The notes below the pieces were generated by a model. It was not told where the DNA came from and ran no database searches. It saw nothing but the letters and a program-made list of their open reading frames with translations. A program made the translations under genes and the position numbers. Below are positions 6,878 through 10,356 of a stretch of 10,356 nucleotides of DNA, piece after piece. Position 1 is the stretch's first letter. Every line of letters starts with the position of its first letter. Source of the DNA: an uncultured Bacteroidales bacterium (GTDB lineage Bacteria > Bacteroidota > Bacteroidia > Bacteroidales > UBA932); contig CAMOGR010000094.1 of the NCBI GenBank assembly GCA_946614205.1, forward strand, positions 1-10,356, in the 5' to 3' direction.

Positions 6878-6914
6878 TCCTTATATCACCCCCTTTTCTC
6901 GTTTTTTAGGACCG
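6878..6914 (-). promoter_or_regulatory. rpsU leader with a strong Shine-Dalgarno, probable bS21 autoregulatory site
   Basis: The 37 nt between the -7 box and the rpsU ATG contain AGAAAAGGGGGTGAT (minus strand, 6899-6885). The perfect complement of the canonical 16S 3' tail is AAAGGAGGTGAT; the leader reads AAAGGGGGTGAT, so 12 positions can pair with one G-U wobble. The G-run ends 11 nt before the ATG, and a weaker AAGG sits next to the start codon. No other gene start in the window has a comparable sequence. In Bacteroidetes with a masked anti-Shine-Dalgarno this is interpreted as a feedback element read by ribosomes lacking bS21. Confidence 0.8.
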
Positions 6915-6945
6915 CAAAGATATAAAGATTTTTTGGTTTATGAAA
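6915..6945 (-). promoter_or_regulatory. rpsU: rpsU promoter
   Basis: Minus strand: TTTC (6945-6942, one mismatch to TTTG), 19 bp, then a consensus -7 box TATCTTTG (6922-6915) followed by CGG. It shares the layout TTTC-N19-TATCTTTG with the DUF5009 promoter. Unlike the other promoters here, it lies well upstream of the start codon, leaving a true 5' leader. Confidence 0.75.
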
Positions 6946-6964
6946 CATTCATGGATAAAATTCT

Positions 6965-6972
6965 TAATTTTG
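6965..6972 (+). promoter_or_regulatory. -7 box of the beta-barrel protein gene
   Basis: TAATTTTG fits TAnnTTTG and ends 4 nt before ATG 6977. I do not find a TTTG at 19-20 bp upstream (6942-6945 reads GAAA), so the -33 element is weak or missing. It is back to back with the rpsU promoter in a 99-bp divergent region. Confidence 0.5.
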
Positions 6973-6976
6973 TGCC

Positions 6977-7726
6977 ATGAAACGTTTGCTAATCTCCATT
7001 GCAGCCTGCCTGGTGGCACTTTTCCCGCTTGCTGCGCAGGAATCTTCCGAAGACAAAAAGATTGACCGTGACGGAATCGAACTCACGTCCGGCAGCAAGA
7101 CCGAACTCAAACTCCATGTAGCTTTCCCCATGTATTTCGGCGAGACGGCCCTCCTCGGGGTGAATTACAAGGGCCCCTGGGCCGGCACGGAATACGGCAA
7201 TTTCCTGGATACCAAGCTGTACCAGAATTTTGTATACAATCTTGAGATGGCCGGTCTGCACATGACTTCAAAGAAGAGTCCGCTCATCGTCAGCCTGGGT
7301 CTGCGCTGGTCTTTCATGGATTTCTCCCTTTCCGACACTTCTGTTACTTTTGACGGTTCGGAGAGCGCTTCGTCCGTTACTTACCTTCCGACTGCCATAA
7401 CCGCCGCCGGCTACGACGGCAAGAAGTCCAAGATTCATGCATCTTATATCGGAGTGCCCCTTCGTCTTGCGGTGAAAATCGGCGACAAAGGCAAAGTATT
7501 CGCAGGAGTGGCAGGTGAGTATCTCGTAAAGGGATATGCCAAATACAGGGCTCCCAGGACGAGGACCACAACAGACACCCTGTTCTCCCCCTGGAGGGCA
7601 TCCGTTGAGGGCGGCGTGTCTTACGCAGGCATCGGTATATGGGTGAGTTACGGTCTTACCCCTCTGTTTCCCTCGGAGTGCAGCGACGCGCGCACTCTGT
7701 CTTTCGGCCTTACGCTCGGCCTGTAG
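6977..7726 (+). CDS. Predicted outer-membrane beta-barrel protein, PorT-like/OMP_b-brl type
   Basis: A 249-residue exported protein. The signal peptide MKRLLISIAACLVALFPLAAQ (cleavage near Ala20) has no lipobox; Cys11 lies within the hydrophobic core. The mature part alternates short amphipathic strands with turns, for example KTELKLHVAFPMYFG, LIVSLGLRWSFMDFSL, KIHASYIGVPLRLAVKIG, KVFAGVAGEYLVKGYAKY, WRASVEGGVSYAGIGIWVSYGLTPLF and a terminal SFGLTLGL. The segment IGVPLRLAVKIG followed by a GVAGEY strand is typical of the Bacteroidetes outer-membrane beta-barrel families (PF13568/PF13505 type). The role is unknown, possibly an outer-membrane structural or transport component. The ATG follows a -7 box by 4 nt with no Shine-Dalgarno. 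The stop lies only 2 bp from the stop of the convergent metallophosphoesterase gene, leaving no room for a terminator. Confidence 0.85.
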   Translation: MKRLLISIAACLVALFPLAAQESSEDKKIDRDGIELTSGSKTELKLHVAFPMYFGETALLGVNYKGPWAGTEYGNFLDTKLYQNFVYNLEMAGLHMTSKKSPLIVSLGLRWSFMDFSLSDTSVTFDGSESASSVTYLPTAITAAGYDGKKSKIHASYIGVPLRLAVKIGDKGKVFAGVAGEYLVKGYAKYRAPRTRTTTDTLFSPWRASVEGGVSYAGIGIWVSYGLTPLFPSECSDARTLSFGLTLGL

Positions 7727-7728
7727 CC

Positions 7729-8790
7729 TTACCCGAGGATCGTCTTCTGCTGCACCTCGCCTCCAAGCAGGCGTACCCAGGTGGTGAACGCCGTTTCTGA
7801 GCACCTGAACGTGAACATGCGGCAGCCAGACAGTTTCGGCTCCCCGGCTCCGTTTGCCCCGAGGTGGTTGTAGACTGTGTCGCAGCCGCTGAACCGTCCG
7901 TAAATGTAGTACATGGGCCCGTATTTGAGTACGTAGTCGCAGTCGTGGTCGTGACCGGTGACTATGGCCTGCACGTCCTGCATCTCGCGCATCTGCGCCA
8001 GCAGACCGCTGTTAACCCTTGACGGACAGGGCGGTTCGCAGTTGTTGCCTATGAGCGTATGCCCCTCTGCTGCAAGACCTTCCGACACCTCGCACAGAGG
8101 GATGTGGAAGAACGCCAGCGCCGGGACCGGAATACCGCCGTGCTCTTTCCTTAGGCGGGAGCTCCAGTCGCGGTACCAGCCTATCTGGCTGTGACGGATG
8201 TAATCGTAGCAGTGAATCTCCTCCTCTCCCTTGAGAATCACCGCATCCATCGAATCGAACAGGAACAGCGCCCTGTCGGGTCCGTCCGGACCGCTCAGGG
8301 TCACGACGTCGTTGGAGCAGCCGTAGACTCCTTCCTTCGGGGGAAGGTTGATGCAGCAGGGCAGGGAACGTATGGCGGCAAAGACCTCTTCGCGGGTGCT
8401 GCCGAACTGCGAATCGTGGTTGCCGAGCGCTACGGCGAATGGTATGCCCCTCTCGGACATTGGCCTGAGTATCTCCAGGGCGGATTCTATGTCGGGGCGG
8501 CCGAACAGTATGTCGCCCGTGTGGATGACCAGGTCGGGCTTTTCGGCATCGAGAGCTTCGCATACGCATTCCATGGCGCGGCTCGACCTCGGGTCGCCGG
8601 CAATGTAGTGTGTATCTGTGAATTGAAGGACGCGGAAGCTGCCGTCAGGCCCGTAGTTGAAGTTACGTGCAACCTTCTGCCTTACGTCTTCAGGATTCTC
8701 CCTTCGGGAGGAGCAGGCGTCGAGAAGGGGCCCCATGGCGGCGGCAGCACCTGCGAGTGCGGCGCCTTTGAGGAAGGAACGTCGTTTCAT
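7729..8790 (-). CDS. Tat-exported lipoprotein metallophosphoesterase, calcineurin-like
   Basis: A 353-residue calcineurin-like phosphoesterase with a two-metal site: FTDTHY at 57-62 (Asp59, His61), TGD at 91-93 (Asp93), GNHD at 123-126 (Asn124, His125), His229 in FFHIP, and GHDHD at 279-283 (His280, His282). All expected ligands are present. The N-terminus has a twin-arginine signal (KRRSFLKG, 2-9), a hydrophobic stretch, and LLDAC ending at Cys26, which resembles a lipobox, so the enzyme is probably a folded, metal-loaded lipoprotein outside the inner membrane. The substrate cannot be deduced; such exported enzymes act on phosphomonoesters, phosphodiesters or nucleotides. ATG 8790 is chosen because it starts the Tat signal and overlaps the stop of the upstream DUF5009 gene as ATGA (8787-8790). 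The frame stays open to 8997 inside that gene, but those residues are not credible. Confidence 0.92.
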   Translation of the reverse strand: MKRRSFLKGAALAGAAAAMGPLLDACSSRRENPEDVRQKVARNFNYGPDGSFRVLQFTDTHYIAGDPRSSRAMECVCEALDAEKPDLVIHTGDILFGRPDIESALEILRPMSERGIPFAVALGNHDSQFGSTREEVFAAIRSLPCCINLPPKEGVYGCSNDVVTLSGPDGPDRALFLFDSMDAVILKGEEEIHCYDYIRHSQIGWYRDWSSRLRKEHGGIPVPALAFFHIPLCEVSEGLAAEGHTLIGNNCEPPCPSRVNSGLLAQMREMQDVQAIVTGHDHDCDYVLKYGPMYYIYGRFSGCDTVYNHLGANGAGEPKLSGCRMFTFRCSETAFTTWVRLLGGEVQQKTILG

Positions 8791-9968
8791 ATCTTGAGTT
8801 TTATGTGAGCGCGCTCGAGCAGCCAGGCCACGCCCACGCAGAGCACTCCGAGCAGAAAGCACTTGCCGACGCCCACCCAACCGCTCATCCATGCCGGAAT
8901 CACGGGGTTGATGAACACCCAGAGGGCGAGGAAGAAATAGGGAATCATGTAAACGCTCAGGGTCGCTGTGCCGCAAGGCTGCAGGGGCTTGAACCACCCT
9001 GTGAGGGAGTGCTTCTCAAGTACCCTCAGCAGGGCGTAAACGGCTATCGATATGGTACTTGCGTACATCACCCAGGGAAGCGTACCAAGGCCCTTGGATA
9101 TAATCCAGCCCTGATGTGAGGCAAGTCCGAAGAAAGCGAGCGTGGCTGCGGAGCCGCTCGCCGTGAGGAGTTTCGTGGAAGTTTTCTGAGAGGCGAGCCT
9201 CCGTTCCGCAAGTATTGTGAGCAAGCCTCCGAGCGCAAGGATTGTGGCATGGCAGCTGCCGAGGTTGAGGGAGCCTGCGAAGTCGGCGACAATATTGGGC
9301 CCGACCAGCTGCGAACCGTCGCGCATGGGGACTACGCTCAGGTTGACCAAGCACAGAATTCCCCATATTACTGCCAGCAGCCATTTGCGACTGCCGCACA
9401 GCAGATACGACATGGAGCAGAACAGGTACATCCAACCTATCTGTCCGAGTATTCCCCACCAGCGGGCCTGGAACAGGCTGCCGTCGTCGGGGTTGCGGTA
9501 GGTGAGTGCGAGGAAGGCAAGTATTGCGACGCCTGCAATCCTCAGAGGGCGCTTTGCTTTGGATTCCTTGGGGTAGAGGTTCCATACCAGGAAGAAACCG
9601 GCGAGCATCAGCAGCCAGTAAACGCCTTTGCCATAGCCTATTGTGGAGGAGACTCCGTACTCTGAATTGACTATGAAGACGCCCATCAGCAGGAGCGCCA
9701 GAGTGCGGCTCAGGATATGCCTGACGGTGTCCAGAACCGGATATCCCTTGGCTTCCCTGCGGTCCAGAGCGTATGGGATCGACATTCCCATCGCGAAGAG
9801 GAACATCGGGTATATGACGTCCGAAAGGCCCATCCCGTCTTCCATGGTTGCGAAATGCTCGAGCCAGTGGGGTACGTCGGGGATTTTCCAGAAGTCGTTT
9901 ACGATGATCATCAGGAACATCGTGAGACCACGGAACATGTCTATGGCGAGGTTTCTTTGAGAGTTCAT
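8787..9968 (-). CDS. DUF5009 / COG4299-type acyltransferase-like membrane protein
   Basis: A 393-residue polytopic inner-membrane protein with about ten hydrophobic segments. It begins NLAIDMFRGLTMFLMIIVND (6-25), the start signature of the COG4299/DUF5009 group related to heparan-alpha-glucosaminide N-acetyltransferase and YeiB-type proteins. A family-typical stretch SDVIYPMFLFAMGMSIPYAL follows at 49-68, and SKGLGTLPWVMYASTISIAV occurs at 291-310. Members are thought to transfer acetyl groups from cytoplasmic acetyl-CoA to sugars on the other side of the membrane, but bacterial substrates are mostly unknown. It is translationally coupled to the metallophosphoesterase downstream (ATGA), so the two proteins may act on the same extracytoplasmic carbohydrate or phosphorylated compound; that is inference. 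ATG 9968 lies 4 nt after a consensus -7 box. Confidence 0.9.
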   Translation of the reverse strand: MNSQRNLAIDMFRGLTMFLMIIVNDFWKIPDVPHWLEHFATMEDGMGLSDVIYPMFLFAMGMSIPYALDRREAKGYPVLDTVRHILSRTLALLLMGVFIVNSEYGVSSTIGYGKGVYWLLMLAGFFLVWNLYPKESKAKRPLRIAGVAILAFLALTYRNPDDGSLFQARWWGILGQIGWMYLFCSMSYLLCGSRKWLLAVIWGILCLVNLSVVPMRDGSQLVGPNIVADFAGSLNLGSCHATILALGGLLTILAERRLASQKTSTKLLTASGSAATLAFFGLASHQGWIISKGLGTLPWVMYASTISIAVYALLRVLEKHSLTGWFKPLQPCGTATLSVYMIPYFFLALWVFINPVIPAWMSGWVGVGKCFLLGVLCVGVAWLLERAHIKLKI

Positions 9969-9972
9969 AACC

Positions 9973-10003
9973 CAAAGATAGGAAAAAATGCCTTAACCTG
10001 AAA
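9973..10003 (-). promoter_or_regulatory. Promoter of the DUF5009-metallophosphoesterase operon
   Basis: Minus strand: TTTC (10003-10000), 19 bp, then consensus -7 box TATCTTTG (9980-9973), then GGTT and ATG 9968. The 4-nt distance predicts a leaderless or nearly leaderless transcript. Confidence 0.65.
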
Positions 10004-10031
10004 GCTTTTTATGACCTACTGGCTTACTTCA

Positions 10032-10121
10032 CTGCTGCCAACGGGACAATTTGCGGCACGTTGGCGGCAAATAACGCCGGAAATGCTGCTGACAGGACAT
10101 TTTCCGGCACGTTGGCAGCAG
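10032..10121. repeat. Imperfect direct repeat with outer inverted repeats in the divergent intergenic region
   Basis: Two 26-bp units, 10044-10069 and 10095-10120, are identical at 23 of 26 positions and offset by exactly 51 bp; both contain CGGCACGTTGGC. A perfect 12-bp inverted repeat brackets the structure: CTGCTGCCAACG (10032-10043) and CGTTGGCAGCAG (10110-10121). The first unit alone also makes a stem (GCCAACG 10037-10043 with CGTTGGC 10059-10065). CCGGAAA (10077-10083) and TTTCCGG (10101-10107) form a further inverted pair. The structure lies between the two divergent promoters, so regulator binding sites or a short REP/MITE-like element are both possible. Confidence 0.75.
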
Positions 10122-10137
10122 GCGGCACCCGCCAGTG

Positions 10138-10168
10138 TTTGTTTTTCCGGGCGGAGGTGGTATATTTG
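10138..10168 (+). promoter_or_regulatory. Promoter of the FAD oxidoreductase gene
   Basis: TTTG (10138-10141), exactly 19 bp, then TATATTTG (10161-10168): a full match to the Bacteroidetes promoter consensus. The -7 box ends 6 nt before ATG 10175. The -33 element begins 17 bp after the end of the repeat structure at 10032-10121. Confidence 0.8.
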
Positions 10169-10174
10169 TAGTAT

Positions 10175-10356
10175 ATGACAAAAAGAATCCTGTTATCCAT
10201 AGCGATGATGGTCCTGGCCGGATGTGCCCGGGACTACGATGTAGTGATAATCGGCGGGGGAACCGGCGGTACTGCCGCTGGTATAGAAGCCGCCCGCCTG
10301 GGAGCGAAGACTCTCGTCGTGGAAGAATCCCCGTGGCTCGGGGGAATGCTTACCGG
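10175..10356 (+). CDS. Lipoprotein FAD-dependent oxidoreductase, N-terminal fragment, 3' end outside window
   Basis: Only 60 complete codons are visible. They begin [17 protein letters not shown], a lipoprotein signal with lipobox LAG|C at Cys17. [20 protein letters not shown] (20-39) follows, a dinucleotide-binding Rossmann motif GxGxxG variant (GGGTGG, 27-32), then [13 protein letters not shown] (40-52), where Glu50 is the acidic residue expected to bind the adenosine ribose of FAD, and LGGM (55-58). This layout matches the FAD-dependent oxidoreductase family (PF12831 type) often found exported in gut Bacteroidetes and sometimes labelled xanthan lyase-like. Only three residues separate the lipidated Cys from the start of the domain, so the enzyme would sit very close to the membrane. 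The substrate is unknown. The ATG follows a consensus promoter by 6 nt, with no Shine-Dalgarno. Confidence 0.88.
   Translation, partial: MTKRILLSIAMMVLAGCARDYDVVIIGGGTGGTAAGIEAARLGAKTLVVEESPWLGGMLT

Noticed and set aside
8791..8997. Upstream extension of the metallophosphoesterase by 69 codons.
   Set aside because: It lies wholly within the DUF5009 gene, is Arg-rich without domain features, and would place the Tat signal internally.
10121..10133. GGCGG-CAC-CCGCC hairpin before the FAD oxidoreductase promoter.
   Set aside because: A 5-bp stem with no T-tract and no gene ending there; it may belong to the repeat structure but does not support a separate feature.

Overview
The window looks like a high-GC member of the Bacteroidota, most likely Bacteroidales. 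The evidence is: (i) promoter elements of the Bacteroidetes primary-sigma type (-33 TTTG, 19-20 bp spacer, -7 TAnnTTTG) before most transcription units; (ii) almost no Shine-Dalgarno sequences; (iii) families typical of the phylum (DUF4837 lipoprotein, WG-repeat protein, DUF5009 acyltransferase-like membrane protein, Bacteroidetes-type bS21); and (iv) dxr next to rseP. I cannot name a genus from the sequence alone. There are no tRNA or rRNA genes, insertion sequences or CRISPR arrays, and it reads as ordinary chromosome.

Layout. Left (1-951, minus strand): ruvX then def, joined by an ATGA stop/start overlap; def runs off the left edge a few codons before its expected end. Next (975-4787, plus strand): a tight four-gene unit made of a small single-pass membrane protein, dxr (isoprenoid MEP pathway), rseP (site-2 protease) and a DUF4837 lipoprotein. 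The joins are a 4-nt overlap, a 17-nt overlap and an 18-nt gap. Middle (4753-6877, minus strand): a secreted WG-repeat protein whose 3' end overlaps the DUF4837 gene tail to tail, preceded by rpsU (ribosomal protein bS21). Then (6977-7726, plus) a predicted outer-membrane beta-barrel protein. Right (7729-9968, minus): a DUF5009 acyltransferase-like membrane protein and a Tat/lipoprotein metallophosphoesterase, again joined by ATGA. Far right (10175 to the edge, plus): the first 60 codons of a lipoprotein FAD-dependent oxidoreductase, separated from the DUF5009 gene by a 206-bp divergent region holding two promoters and a repeat structure.

The main story is gene expression. At five transcription units the -7 box ends only 4-6 nt before the start codon, which predicts leaderless or nearly leaderless mRNAs. 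rpsU is the exception: it has a 37-nt gap between -7 box and ATG, and that leader carries a near-perfect 15-nt Shine-Dalgarno. In Bacteroidetes, bS21 helps hide the anti-Shine-Dalgarno of 16S rRNA, so this fits the proposed bS21 autoregulatory circuit in which ribosomes lacking bS21 preferentially translate rpsU. The rpsU terminator is also merged with the next promoter: the -33 TTTG of the WG-repeat gene lies in the terminator loop, and the terminator T-tract forms part of its spacer.

Other points: the small protein before dxr looks like the N-terminal part of an M23 metallopeptidase-type protein without its catalytic domain, and the last intergenic region holds a 51-bp-spaced imperfect repeat with a 12-bp perfect inverted repeat at its ends.
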